Below the pieces are notes generated by a model that was not told where the DNA came from, did no database searches, and saw nothing but the letters and a program-made list of their open reading frames with translations. From NCBI RefSeq assembly GCF_900112135.1, contig NZ_FOLC01000001.1:372001-436000 (forward strand): a stretch of DNA of 64,000 nt, in the 5' to 3' direction. A program made the translations under genes and the position numbers. Below are positions 48,049-58,262 of this stretch, in pieces. Positions within the stretch are counted from its first letter, which is position 1. Each line of letters opens with the position of its first letter. This stretch comes from Collimonas sp. OK412 (GTDB lineage Bacteria; Pseudomonadota; Gammaproteobacteria; Burkholderiales; Burkholderiaceae_D).

Positions 48049-49082
48049 GCCGGGCGCGGACACTGAAAGTTGGCATCGTCGGCCTTGGCAGGCTAGGGCG
48101 GCGCCATGCGGAAAACCTGATGTCGCGGGTGGCCGGCGCTGAGCTGGTCGCGGCTTGCAGTCCCTTGCCGGCGGAACTCGAATGGGCGCGCGCGATGTTC
48201 CAAGTACAGCTGCAGGTGCCGCACCTGTATGCCGATTACGGAGCCTTGCTGGCGCATGACGGGCTGGATGCGGTGTTCCTGGTGACGCCGACATCCTTGC
48301 ACCCGCAGCAGATCATCCAAGCCTTGCAAGCCGGTAAACACGTGTTTTGCGAAAAACCCTTGTCGCTGGACCTGGAAGATTGCCGCCGGGTCAGCGCCGA
48401 GGCGGCACGCCATCCGCAGCTGAAGGTGATGATCGGCTTTGTGCGCCGGTTCGACGCCAGCTACCAGGATGCGTACAAGAAAATCCAGCAGGGCGCCATC
48501 GGTGCGCCGTTCATGGTGTATTCGCAGACTTGCGACCAGTACGATCCGGATGGGTTTTTCGTCAAATTCGCCGCCACCAGCGGCGGCATCTTCCTCGATT
48601 GCAGCGTGCACGATATCGACCTGGCGCGCTGGCTGCTCGGCAACCCGCAGGCGGTCCGGGTCTACGCCGGCGGCACCCGCGCCATCCACCAGGATCTGCA
48701 GCAGTTCCAGGACGTCGATAACGGCGTCGCCATTTGCGAGTTCGATAATGGCAAGATTGCCACCTTTTACGCCTCGCGCACGATGGCGCACGGACACGAC
48801 ACCATGACGGAAATCACGGGGACGGCGGGACGCCTGACAGTGGGCAGCAATCCGCGCAAGAACCGCGTGGAGATTGCCGATGTCCATGGCGTCCGCAACG
48901 AATGCCTGCCCAGTTTCTTCGAGCGTTTTGAGGATGCCTTCCTGACCGAGGTCAGCACGTTCGTCGATGCGATACGCCGGGAGCAAAAGCTGGAGCTCAC
49001 CCTGGATGACGCTACCGAGGCAACCCGGATCGGTATTGCCTTGCGCGAGTCATTGCTGTCCGGGCAAGCGGTCCTGCTGTAA
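48045..49082 (+). CDS. Gfo/Idh/MocA-family oxidoreductase, probable cyclitol dehydrogenase
   Basis: 345 residues, coupled to iolG by an ATGA overlap. NAD site VGIVGLGRLGRRHAENL, lysine motif FCEKPLSLDL, and CSVHDIDLARWLLG around the active-site His. By context it may convert an inositol stereoisomer (scyllo- or chiro-inositol) or another inosose, as IolW/IolX-type enzymes do. It converges with an SDR gene; a GC-rich stem-loop lies between them. Confidence 0.88.
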   Translation: MSRARTLKVGIVGLGRLGRRHAENLMSRVAGAELVAACSPLPAELEWARAMFQVQLQVPHLYADYGALLAHDGLDAVFLVTPTSLHPQQIIQALQAGKHVFCEKPLSLDLEDCRRVSAEAARHPQLKVMIGFVRRFDASYQDAYKKIQQGAIGAPFMVYSQTCDQYDPDGFFVKFAATSGGIFLDCSVHDIDLARWLLGNPQAVRVYAGGTRAIHQDLQQFQDVDNGVAICEFDNGKIATFYASRTMAHGHDTMTEITGTAGRLTVGSNPRKNRVEIADVHGVRNECLPSFFERFEDAFLTEVSTFVDAIRREQKLELTLDDATEATRIGIALRESLLSGQAVLL

Positions 49083-49094
49083 CTGGCTTTGCGC

Positions 49095-49117
49095 CGGGGG
49101 CGGCTGGCTAGCCCCCG
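49095..49117. terminator. GC-rich stem-loop between convergent genes
   Basis: cgggggc pairs with gcccccg around a 9-base loop. It overlaps the end of the minus-strand SDR gene and lacks a U tract on either side, so termination is only possible, not certain. Confidence 0.4.
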
Positions 49118-49965
49118 ATTGCCGTAAACGCAGCATCCGAGCAGGCAGTGTCCTCGCCGATTTTCCGCCACTTTGCGGTTTCTTCATCCATGTAGGCGCG
49201 TTTTTGCTCCCACAATCCGTAAGCATCCGCTCCTAGCAGGATGCGTAACGGCGGCTCGCTGCTTTCGACCACCTTGATCATGACCTGGGCCGCCTTGCGC
49301 GGATCGCCCAGCTGCTTGCCGTTGACGCCGTCGAGATAGCTGCGGATGGGTTCAATCACAGGTTGGTAGTCAGGAATGTCTGTCTCCGGCCGCACGTTGG
49401 CCTGGCCGGCGAATTCGGTGCGGAATGCGCCAGGTTCGATGATGCTGACGCGGATCCCGAGCGGCTTGAGTTCATCGTGCAAAGCCTCTGAATAGCCTTC
49501 CAGCGCGAACTTGGCAGCACCGTAAAGCGCAAATCCGCCGACATTGACGCGCCCGCCGATGCTGGAAACGTTGAGGATGTGGCCGCTTTTCCTGGCGCGC
49601 ATGCCCGGCAATACGGCGCGGATCATTTCAGCGCAGGCGATGAAGTTGATTTCCATCTGCTCGCGCAGCTGCGCCGAGGAAAATTCTTCCGCCGCACCCA
49701 AGCTGCCGCGGCCGGCATTGTTGACTAAAACATCAATTTTCCCAAAGCGCTGGATGGCCGCCTGGAGCGCCGCCTGCCGATCATTTTCACTGGTGACGTC
49801 CAGGCGCGCGGCCAGCGCCGTGTCCGGATATTGTTGCGCCAGGTCGGCGTTGGCCTCGGTTCTGCGCGCAGCCAATACGGCCTTGTCGCCGCGGCTGAGA
49901 ACCGCTTCCGCAAGTGCGCGTCCCAGGCCGCTGCTGCTGCCGGTGATGAAGTAAACTTTACTCAT
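49108..49965 (-). CDS. Short-chain dehydrogenase/reductase
   Basis: 285 residues. The classical SDR motifs are TGSSSGLG (residues 8-15), NNAGRG, and YGAAK with the catalytic Tyr and Lys, preceded by Ser in NVSSIGG. The C-terminal extension past the core is typical of 280-residue ketoreductases of unknown substrate. It is transcribed alone on the minus strand with a GGAG site, next to the RpiR regulator. A link with inositol use is only positional. Confidence 0.85.
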   Translation of the reverse strand: MSKVYFITGSSSGLGRALAEAVLSRGDKAVLAARRTEANADLAQQYPDTALAARLDVTSENDRQAALQAAIQRFGKIDVLVNNAGRGSLGAAEEFSSAQLREQMEINFIACAEMIRAVLPGMRARKSGHILNVSSIGGRVNVGGFALYGAAKFALEGYSEALHDELKPLGIRVSIIEPGAFRTEFAGQANVRPETDIPDYQPVIEPIRSYLDGVNGKQLGDPRKAAQVMIKVVESSEPPLRILLGADAYGLWEQKRAYMDEETAKWRKIGEDTACSDAAFTAIGG

Positions 49966-50133
49966 TGCATGTTCTCCTCAGGTCAGGAAAGTACTGCGCA
50001 ACATCGTGCGCAATTGGCAAGGCGGGAAGTATTACTGGAATTACTGAAGCATGGCTTGCCGCTGCATCAATCCGTGCTGCGGATCACAGCGGCAAGAGCG
50101 CTATTCTAGCGTCGCAAGGGACGCCGTGCATTA

Positions 50134-51000
50134 CTACTCATCATAACCGTCGATGGCGCCGGTCTCTTCTACATTCAGTTCCAGGCGATATGCCAGTGCG
50201 ATGAACAACGCCTGGCACAGGCACATCGCATTGGTCAGCGAACGGAAGGCGAAGGCGCTGCCTTCTTTCACCGTCAGCAAGACAGATGCGTGCCGCGCCA
50301 GCGGACTCAGCTGGCTGTCAGTGATGACCAGCGACTTGGCCTGGTGGTGGTGCGCCAGCCGCACGCAAGCCTGGGTTTCCTTGCCGTAAGGAGTAAAGCT
50401 GATCGCGATCACGACGTCGTTCTTGCCGATGCTGCGGATCTGCTCGCGGATCATGCCGCCGAGGCCGGACAGCAGGTGCACGCGCTTGTTGGTGTGCTGC
50501 AGGGCGTACACGATGTAGCTGGCGATGGGGAAGGAGCGGCGCACGCCGATCACGTAGATGTTGTCGGCCTTCTGCAGCAGCTTGACCGCGGCGTCGAACT
50601 GCACGTCGTCCATGCCGTTCAACAGCTCGTCCAGGCCGCTGCGGCTGGCTGCGATGAATTCGCGCGCCATCGAGCCGCCGGTGAGCGGGGTCGGCTTGGC
50701 GTCGATCAGCTTGCGTATCCGCTGCTGGTAGTTTTGCGACGGTATCGCCTGCGCCGTATAGGCATCGCGAAACACCGCCTGCATCTCGCTGAAGCCGCTG
50801 AAGCCGAACTGCTTGGCAAAGCGCACGATGGCGGACGGCTGCACATCGCAATGCTCGGCGATGTCGCTGATCCGTTCCAGCATCAGGCTGCTGCGATGCT
50901 GTTCCACATAGGTGGCGATAATCTTCAGCTGGCGCGAAAGCGTTGCGTATTGTTCGGCGATTTGCAGCATCAGCTGGTCGACAGTCGGCGTATCTGCCAT
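50134..51000 (-). CDS. MurR/RpiR-family transcriptional regulator
   Basis: 288 residues: N-terminal HTH (DIAEHCDVQPSAIVRFAKQF, about 43-62) and a C-terminal SIS domain (IYVIGVRRSFPIASYIVYAL and the later VVIAISFTPYGKET). RpiR proteins sense phosphosugars; the rhizobial IolR repressor of inositol genes belongs to this family. It is divergent from the inositol transporter-iol operon, so it is the likely repressor of that operon, released by an inositol-derived phosphate. The name IolR is not proven for this gene. Confidence 0.88.
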   Translation of the reverse strand: MADTPTVDQLMLQIAEQYATLSRQLKIIATYVEQHRSSLMLERISDIAEHCDVQPSAIVRFAKQFGFSGFSEMQAVFRDAYTAQAIPSQNYQQRIRKLIDAKPTPLTGGSMAREFIAASRSGLDELLNGMDDVQFDAAVKLLQKADNIYVIGVRRSFPIASYIVYALQHTNKRVHLLSGLGGMIREQIRSIGKNDVVIAISFTPYGKETQACVRLAHHHQAKSLVITDSQLSPLARHASVLLTVKEGSAFAFRSLTNAMCLCQALFIALAYRLELNVEETGAIDGYDE

Positions 51001-51099
51001 GGTGTTCTTTCTGGTTTATGTCGTGAAGCAATTATAAAGAAAATCTGGCAAGTGAAAATAAAATTCTAATTTAAATTTAATTGAAAAAAACGTTGCATA

Positions 51100-51128
51100 T
51101 TGCACTTGCTTGTTCTATTGTTTAATAC
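51100..51128 (+). promoter_or_regulatory. Sigma-70-like promoter of the iol transporter operon
   Basis: TTGCAC (51100-51105), a 17-bp spacer, then TAATAC (51123-51128), about 67 bp upstream of the binding-protein ATG. The hexamers are close to consensus. The nearby TGCA-TAT-TGCA just before it could be an RpiR contact site. Confidence 0.6.
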
Positions 51129-51195
51129 CGATGACGCTGTCGGATCCGGGCGATCAGCCTAAAGGGTAGTGAACAAAACAACAACGGAGACAATT

Positions 51196-52239
51196 ATGCA
51201 ACGACTCAGATGCAAGGGCCTGGTCAGGGCCCTGATGGTGACGGCGCTGGCGATGAGCTTTGGCGCCATGAACCCCAGTTATGCCGCAAATGAAAAATTC
51301 GTCCTGATCAGCCATGCGCCGGACTCCGATTCCTGGTGGAACACCATCAAGAACGCCATCAAGCAGGCCGGCGAAGATTTTAACGTCACGGTCGATTACC
51401 GCAATCCGCCGAACGGCGACCTGGCCGACATGTCGCGCCTGATCGAACAGGCGGCGGCCCGCCACTACGATGGCGTGATCGCCAGCATTGCCGATTTCAG
51501 CGTGCTGAAAAAAGCCATGGAAAACGTCACGGCCAAGAAGATCCCGCTGGTCACCATCAATTCCGGCACCCAGCAGCAAAGTGAAGAATTGGGCGCGGTG
51601 ATGCACGTCGGCCAGCCGGAATACGATGCAGGCAAGGGCGCCGGGGAAAAAGCCAAGGCAGCCGGCATCAAATCTTTCCTGTGCGTCAACCATTACGCCA
51701 CTAATCCATCCTCGTTTGAACGCTGCCGCGGTTTTGCCGAAGCCATCGGCGCCGACTATAAAAAATCGACGCTGGACGCAGGCCAGGACCCGACCGGCAT
51801 AGAGAGCAAGGTCAGCGCCTACCTGCGCAACAATCCCGGCACCCAGGCAGTGCTGGCGCTCGGCCCGGATTCAGCCTCGCCAAGCTTGCGCGCGCTGCAA
51901 AAGATGGGCTTGAAAGGCAAGATGTGGTTCGCCACCTTCGACCTCTCCGAAGAAGTCGCCAAGGGCATCAAGGACGGTTCGGTGCAGTTTGCGATTGATC
52001 AGCAGCCCTACCTGCAAGGTTATATCCCGGTCGCCGTGCTGGCCATCATGACGCAAAACAAGACCACCGACGTCGCCACCATCCAGGCCAAGCTGAAAGC
52101 CAATCCGAAATTCCAGGCACGGCTGGCCGAATATGGCCTGGCGCCGCTCTACGGACCGCGCCACATCAGTTCCGGTCCAGGCTACATCACCAAGGACAAT
52201 CTCGACAAAGTGTTGAAATACGCCGGCCAGTATCGCTGA
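51196..52239 (+). CDS. Inositol-cluster ABC transporter, substrate-binding protein
   Basis: 347 residues from the ATG after an ACGGAGA site; a GTG nine codons upstream is also open. The signal peptide ends NPSYAANEK. The mature type-1 binding-protein fold contains FVLISHAPDSDSWWNTIKNA and later SFLCVNHYATNPSSFERC. It is the first gene of the transporter-iol operon, so myo-inositol or an inososelike cyclitol is the likely ligand. A stem-loop follows its stop. Confidence 0.9.
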   Translation: MQRLRCKGLVRALMVTALAMSFGAMNPSYAANEKFVLISHAPDSDSWWNTIKNAIKQAGEDFNVTVDYRNPPNGDLADMSRLIEQAAARHYDGVIASIADFSVLKKAMENVTAKKIPLVTINSGTQQQSEELGAVMHVGQPEYDAGKGAGEKAKAAGIKSFLCVNHYATNPSSFERCRGFAEAIGADYKKSTLDAGQDPTGIESKVSAYLRNNPGTQAVLALGPDSASPSLRALQKMGLKGKMWFATFDLSEEVAKGIKDGSVQFAIDQQPYLQGYIPVAVLAIMTQNKTTDVATIQAKLKANPKFQARLAEYGLAPLYGPRHISSGPGYITKDNLDKVLKYAGQYR

Positions 52240-52258
52240 TCGGGGGCTTGTCTTACAC

Positions 52259-52290
52259 GGCTGCCCGTAACGGCGACGGCACGGGCAGCC
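52259..52290 (+). promoter_or_regulatory. Stem-loop between binding-protein and permease genes
   Basis: ggctgcccgt pairs exactly with acgggcagcc around 12 bases in the 189-bp gap. No U tract follows. As in many importer operons it probably protects the binding-protein mRNA so that this subunit exceeds the permease. Confidence 0.55.
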
Positions 52291-52428
52291 AGGCGGAAAC
52301 CCAGGGGGACGATGCACCCCGGGCCTTGTTTCGTCCGTAACATCTCGCCATACCCCAACCGGCCGGTCCGACACGCGGCTAACGCGGTTAAGTTCGCGGT
52401 TAAGTTAATACATGCAGGAGAGACAACC

Positions 52429-53589
52429 ATGAATTCAAGCAGTGCGCACGCTGACAAGCTAGGCGCGGACGGCAGCGGCCCGGCGCAGCAGAAGAGCGCG
52501 CCGAAAGACGAACGGGTGCGCCAGGAAGGCTCCTTGAAGCGCTTCCTCGGACGGCCGGAATTCGCCTCGCTGGCAGGCGCCATCCTGGTCTTTATCGTAT
52601 TCGGTTTTGCCGCCGGCGATTCCGGCATGTTCAACCTGGACGGGGTGGTCAACTGGATGCAGGTGGCAGCCTACCTGGGCCTGATTTCGATCGGCGCCTG
52701 CGTGCTGATGATCGCCGGCGAGTTCGACCTGTCGATCGGTTCGATGATCGGCTTTGCCGGCATGATGGTGGCGATTCCCACTGTCTATTTCCACTGGCCG
52801 TTCTGGCTGGCGGTCATGTTTGCCTTCGCCGGCTCGATGGCACTGGGCTGGCTCAACGGCTACCTGGTAGTCAAGACCCGGCTGCCTTCCTTCATCGTCA
52901 CGCTGGCGTTCATGTTCATCCTGCGCGGCCTGACGCTGGCGCTGTCGATCATGTTCGCCAACCGCACCATTGTCAGCGGCGTCGGCGACCTGGCGGCCAA
53001 CGACTGGCTGGGCAGCTGGCTGTTCACCGGCAATCTCGGCAGCGGGCTGTTCCACTGGATGGCCAGCCATGGCTGGATCGCCACCATGAGCAACGGCCAG
53101 CCATTGGTTGCGGGCATTCCCAAGGTCATCGCCTGGTGGCTGGTACTGGCGCTTGGGGCCAGCTTTGTCCTGGCGCGCACTCGTTTCGGCAACTGGATCT
53201 TCGCTGTCGGCGGCGACGCCAACGCCGCCAAGAATGTCGGCGTGCCGGTGAAGCGGGTCAAGACGTCGCTGTTTGTGTTTACCGCCTTCTGCGCCTGCCT
53301 GTTTGCCGTGCTGCAGGTGGCCGACGTCGGCTCGGCGGCGGCCGACCGCGGCCTGCAAAAGGAATTCGAAGCGATCATTGCTGCCGTGATCGGCGGCGCC
53401 TTGCTGACCGGCGGTTACGGTTCGGTGATCGGCGCCTGCTTCGGCGCCCTGATTTTCGGTGTGGTGCAGATCGGCATCACCTATACCAATCTCAATTCCG
53501 ACTGGTTCCGGGTGTTCCTCGGCGTGATGCTGCTGGTGGCGGTATTGTTCAACAATTATGTCCGTCGCCGCGTGACGGAGGCGAGGTAA
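52429..53589 (+). CDS. Inositol-cluster ABC transporter, permease
   Basis: 386 residues from the ATG behind GCAGGAGAG; a longer upstream frame is rejected. About 35 hydrophilic residues precede the first membrane helix ([16 protein letters not shown]). The CUT2 signature is [20 protein letters not shown] and the ATPase loop is [20 protein letters not shown]. It sits 2 bp upstream of the ATPase gene. With it and the binding protein it makes a FrcBCA-like importer. Confidence 0.92.
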   Translation: MNSSSAHADKLGADGSGPAQQKSAPKDERVRQEGSLKRFLGRPEFASLAGAILVFIVFGFAAGDSGMFNLDGVVNWMQVAAYLGLISIGACVLMIAGEFDLSIGSMIGFAGMMVAIPTVYFHWPFWLAVMFAFAGSMALGWLNGYLVVKTRLPSFIVTLAFMFILRGLTLALSIMFANRTIVSGVGDLAANDWLGSWLFTGNLGSGLFHWMASHGWIATMSNGQPLVAGIPKVIAWWLVLALGASFVLARTRFGNWIFAVGGDANAAKNVGVPVKRVKTSLFVFTAFCACLFAVLQVADVGSAAADRGLQKEFEAIIAAVIGGALLTGGYGSVIGACFGALIFGVVQIGITYTNLNSDWFRVFLGVMLLVAVLFNNYVRRRVTEAR

Positions 53590-53591
53590 TC

Positions 53592-54374
<783 letters not shown>

Positions 54375-54386
54375 AGGAATGCACTC

Positions 54387-56354
54387 ATGCTAAACACTAA
54401 CAATACCTTCGCATCAGGGCGCAAGCTCGATGTGGTTTGCATCGGGCGCCTGGCGGTGGACCTGTATGCGCAGCAGATCGGCGCGCCGCTGGCGGATGTC
54501 AGCAGTTTTGCCAAATACCTGGGCGGGTCTTCCGCCAACATCGCTTTCGGCTGCGCCAGGCTGGGCCTGAAATCGGCGATGCTGGCGCGGGTCGGCAACG
54601 AGCATAACGGCCAGTTCCTGACGGCGGCGCTGGCGGCCGAGGGCTGCGATGTCAGCCAGGTCAAGGTCGATCCGGAGCGGCTGACCGCGCTGGTGATGCT
54701 GGGCTTGAAAGACAAGGACACTTTTCCTCTGATTTTCTACCGGGACAATTGCGCCGACATGGCGCTGGCCGAAGAAGACATTGATGAGGCGTTCATCGCC
54801 TCCAGCAAGGCGCTGCTGATTACCGGCACCCATTTTTCAACGCAGCAGGTGCACCGCAGCAGCAGCCTGGCGCTGGAATATGCACGCCGCAACAACGTCC
54901 GCACGGTGCTCGATATCGATTACCGGCCAGTGTTGTGGGGGCTGACGCAAAAGGGCGACGGCGAGACGCGTTTCATCGCCAACGACGGCGTGACGGCGCA
55001 CCTGCAAGGAATCTTGCCGAAATTCGACCTGGTGGTCGGCACCGAAGAAGAATTCATGATCGCCGGCGGCGGCCGCGACATCATCGCTTCCTTGCAAGCG
55101 GTGCGCGCAGTGAGCCAGGCAACGCTGGTGGTCAAGCGCGGCCCGCTAGGATGCGCCGTGATCCATGGCGCCATTCCCAGCTCGCTGGATGAAGGTTTCA
55201 ACTACAAGGGCGTGCAAGTCGAGGTGCTCAATGTGCTGGGCGCCGGCGATGCTTTCCTGTCGGGATTCCTGAAGGGCTGGCTGAACGGCGAAGGCGATGA
55301 AAGCTGCTGCCGTTACGCCAATGCCTGCGGCGCCCTGGTGGTGTCGCGCCATGCTTGCGCGCCGGCGATGCCGACGCCGGTCGAACTGGCCTATTTCCTC
55401 GATCATGCGGAACGCATGCAACGGCCCGACCAGGACGCGCACCTGCAGCGGCTGCACCGGGTCACGGCGCCGCGCAAAACCTGGGATGAGGTCAACGTAT
55501 TCGCCTTCGACCATCGCAACCAGTTCTTTGAGCTGGCGCGCGAGTCAGGCGAGTTCGGCGTCAGCGAAGCGCGCTTGCCGCAGCTCAAGCAGCTGCTGGT
55601 GCAGGCCGTGGCCGCCACCGAGCAGGCGTTGGGCCTGCAAGGGAAGATCGGCATATTGGCCGATGACCGGTATGGCCAGGATGCGCTGAATGCGGCGACC
55701 GGACGCGGCTGGTGGATCGGCCGCACAGTCGAACTGCCGCTTTCGAATCCGCTGGAATTCGACTACGGCCGTTCGATTGGTTCGCATCTGCTGAGCTGGC
55801 CCAAGGAACATGTGGTCAAGTGCCTGGTGCAGTTTCATCCGGACGATGCGGTAGAAAAGCGCCTGGAGCAGGAAGCGCAGATCCGCGGCTTGTATGACGC
55901 GGTGCAGGTCAGCGGCCATGAGCTGCTGCTGGAAATCATCCCGCCCAAGGATTTGCCGAAGGCTGAGGATACCGTGCTGCGCGGCATCAAGCGCCTGTAC
56001 AACCTGGGAATTTATCCTGAATGGTGGAAACTGGAATCGATGTCGGCCCAGCAGTGGCAGGCGATCGACGGCCTGATTGCCGAGCGCGATCCCTATTGCC
56101 GCGGCGTGGTGCTGCTGGGACTGGCGGCGCCGGTAGAAGAACTGGCCGCGGGTTTCCGTGCCTCGCGGCACAGCAAGACCTGCCGCGGTTTCATGGTAGG
56201 GCGGACGATTTTCCATGAACCGTCCAAGCTGTGGCTGCAAGGGCAAATAGACGACGCCGCCTTGATCCGCCAGGTAAGGACGACTTTCGAGAAACTCATC
56301 GGCGTCTGGCAAGCCAGCCGCAGCGAAGAACCGGCAGCGGAGCGCGCAGCATGA
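54387..56354 (+). CDS. iolC: Bifunctional 5-dehydro-2-deoxygluconokinase / phosphogluconate aldolase-type protein
   Basis: 655 residues, a fusion of two domains. The N-terminal PfkB kinase (about 1-335) has GGSSANIAFGCARLG and the phosphate loop GAGDAFLSGFLKG. The C-terminal half (about 340-645) is the DUF2090 domain, TIM-barrel aldolase-like. The kinase makes 5-dehydro-2-deoxygluconate 6-phosphate; the fused part is thought to cleave it to dihydroxyacetone phosphate and malonate semialdehyde, replacing a separate IolJ. It overlaps iolD by 4 bp. Confidence 0.93.
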   Translation: MLNTNNTFASGRKLDVVCIGRLAVDLYAQQIGAPLADVSSFAKYLGGSSANIAFGCARLGLKSAMLARVGNEHNGQFLTAALAAEGCDVSQVKVDPERLTALVMLGLKDKDTFPLIFYRDNCADMALAEEDIDEAFIASSKALLITGTHFSTQQVHRSSSLALEYARRNNVRTVLDIDYRPVLWGLTQKGDGETRFIANDGVTAHLQGILPKFDLVVGTEEEFMIAGGGRDIIASLQAVRAVSQATLVVKRGPLGCAVIHGAIPSSLDEGFNYKGVQVEVLNVLGAGDAFLSGFLKGWLNGEGDESCCRYANACGALVVSRHACAPAMPTPVELAYFLDHAERMQRPDQDAHLQRLHRVTAPRKTWDEVNVFAFDHRNQFFELARESGEFGVSEARLPQLKQLLVQAVAATEQALGLQGKIGILADDRYGQDALNAATGRGWWIGRTVELPLSNPLEFDYGRSIGSHLLSWPKEHVVKCLVQFHPDDAVEKRLEQEAQIRGLYDAVQVSGHELLLEIIPPKDLPKAEDTVLRGIKRLYNLGIYPEWWKLESMSAQQWQAIDGLIAERDPYCRGVVLLGLAAPVEELAAGFRASRHSKTCRGFMVGRTIFHEPSKLWLQGQIDDAALIRQVRTTFEKLIGVWQASRSEEPAAERAA

Positions 56355-58216
56355 ATGCAAAAACCATACGCCTGACCATGGCGCAAGCGCTGGTGCGCTA
56401 CCTGGCCGCCTTGCGGGTCGATACGGCGGACGGCCAGGCGCCGTTGTTCGGCGGCGTCTTTGCCATCTTCGGCCATGGCAACGTGGCCGGCCTCGGCGAG
56501 GCCCTGTACCAGCATCGGGAGCAGTTGCCGACCTATCGCGCGCATAACGAACAGGCCATGGCCCATGCTGCCATCGCCTATGCAAAGACCAACATGCGAC
56601 GGCGCATGATGGCGGTCACCAGCTCGATCGGGCCGGGCGCCACCAACCTGTTGACAGCGGCGGCGCTAGCCCATGTGAACCGTTTGCCGGTGCTGCTGCT
56701 GCCGGGCGATATCTTCGTTTCGCGGCGGCCTGATCCGGTGCTGCAGCAGGTGGAAAATTTCCAGGACGGCGGCGTGTCTGCCAACGATGCGTTCAAGCCC
56801 CTGTCGCGTTATTTTGACCGCATCTGTTATCCGGAGCAGTTGCTGACGGCCTTGCCGCGCGCGATCCAGGTGCTGACCGACGCCGCCGAGTGCGGCCCGG
56901 TGACGCTGGCGTTGCCGCAAGACGTGCAGGCCATGGCTTACGACTATCCGGTCGAGTTTTTTTCGCCGCAGACAGTAAGGTTCCGCGCCCGCGGACCAGC
57001 GGCAGACGAGCTGCAGGAGGCGCTGGCCTTGCTGAAAAACGCCCGGCAGCCTTTGATCGTGGCCGGCGGCGGCGTGCTGTATGGCGAAGCCACCGAAGCG
57101 TTGCGTGCGTTTGCTGAAAAACATGCGGTGCCGGTGGCGGAAACCCAGGCCGGCAAAAGCGCCTTGGCCTGGCGCCATCCCCTGCAGCTGGGCGCGCTTG
57201 GCGTAACCGGTTCGCCGGCTGCCAATGCCCTGGCGCAGAAGGCCGACGTAGTGATTGCGGTCGGTACCCGGCTGCAGGATTTTACAACCGGTTCGCATTC
57301 CCTGTTCGGCCAGGCAAAACTGTTGAGCATCAACGTCAATGCGGTCGATGCCATGAAATGGCAAGGGACGCCGATGCTGTCCGACGCCCGGCTGGGGCTG
57401 GCTGCCTTGTCGCAAGGCTTGCAGGACTGGCGTTCCGGCACTGGTTGGCATGCACTGGCGCTGGAACAGGCCAACAGCTGGCGCGCCACGGTCGACAAGA
57501 TCACCGGCCAACGGGAAATAGAAGCGCCGGCCTTGCCGTATGACGGCGAAGTGATCGGCGCGGTGCAGCGTTCCAGCATCGACTCGACCGTGCACGACAT
57601 CGTGGTGTGCGCCGCCGGCACCTTGCCGGCCGAGCTGCACAAGCTGTGGCGCACCTCGACTCCGGGCGGCTATCACGTCGAATATGGCTATTCGTGCATG
57701 GGCTACGAGATTGCCGGCGCGCTCGGCGTCAAGCTGGCGCAGCCGGACCGCGACGTGATCGTGATGGTGGGCGACGGCAGCTACCTGATGATGAATTCGG
57801 AGATCGCCACGTCAGTCATGCTGGACAAGAAACTGATCATCGTGGTGCTGGACAACCGCGGCTACGGCTGCATCAATCGCCTGCAGCAGGCTTGCGGCGG
57901 CGCGCCGTTCAACAACATGCTGGAGGATTGCCTGCAAGGACCGCAGGGCGCGCCGGCCATCGATTTCGCCGCGCATGCCAGGTCGCTTGGCGCGCTGGCG
58001 GAAAACGTCAAGACCATCGCCCAGCTGGAAGCGGCGCTGCAACGGGCGCGCGCCGCCGACCGTACCTACCTGGTATGCATCGATACCGACCCCGCGCGTA
58101 CAACCGAAGATGGCGGCTGCTGGTGGGAAGTGGCGGTGCCGGAGGTATCCGAGCGGCCGCAGGTGCAGGCCGCGCGGGCCGAATACGAACAAGCGCGCCA
58201 TAGCCAAAAAGTGTGA
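56351..58216 (+). CDS. iolD: 3D-(3,5/4)-trihydroxycyclohexane-1,2-dione hydrolase
   Basis: 621 residues from the ATG overlapping the iolC stop. It is a ThDP enzyme: the conserved cofactor Glu is in RAHNEQAMAHAAIAYAK, and the Mg/ThDP motif starts GDGSYLMMNSEIA and ends LDNRGYGCINRL. It opens the cyclohexanedione ring to give 5-deoxy-glucuronate. It is the third step of the myo-inositol pathway. iolE follows 46 bp later. Confidence 0.95.
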   Translation: MNAKTIRLTMAQALVRYLAALRVDTADGQAPLFGGVFAIFGHGNVAGLGEALYQHREQLPTYRAHNEQAMAHAAIAYAKTNMRRRMMAVTSSIGPGATNLLTAAALAHVNRLPVLLLPGDIFVSRRPDPVLQQVENFQDGGVSANDAFKPLSRYFDRICYPEQLLTALPRAIQVLTDAAECGPVTLALPQDVQAMAYDYPVEFFSPQTVRFRARGPAADELQEALALLKNARQPLIVAGGGVLYGEATEALRAFAEKHAVPVAETQAGKSALAWRHPLQLGALGVTGSPAANALAQKADVVIAVGTRLQDFTTGSHSLFGQAKLLSINVNAVDAMKWQGTPMLSDARLGLAALSQGLQDWRSGTGWHALALEQANSWRATVDKITGQREIEAPALPYDGEVIGAVQRSSIDSTVHDIVVCAAGTLPAELHKLWRTSTPGGYHVEYGYSCMGYEIAGALGVKLAQPDRDVIVMVGDGSYLMMNSEIATSVMLDKKLIIVVLDNRGYGCINRLQQACGGAPFNNMLEDCLQGPQGAPAIDFAAHARSLGALAENVKTIAQLEAALQRARAADRTYLVCIDTDPARTTEDGGCWWEVAVPEVSERPQVQAARAEYEQARHSQKV

Positions 58217-58262
58217 GGCTTAATAGAGTGAGTGTTAATAATGTAATGCAGCGAGAGAAACC

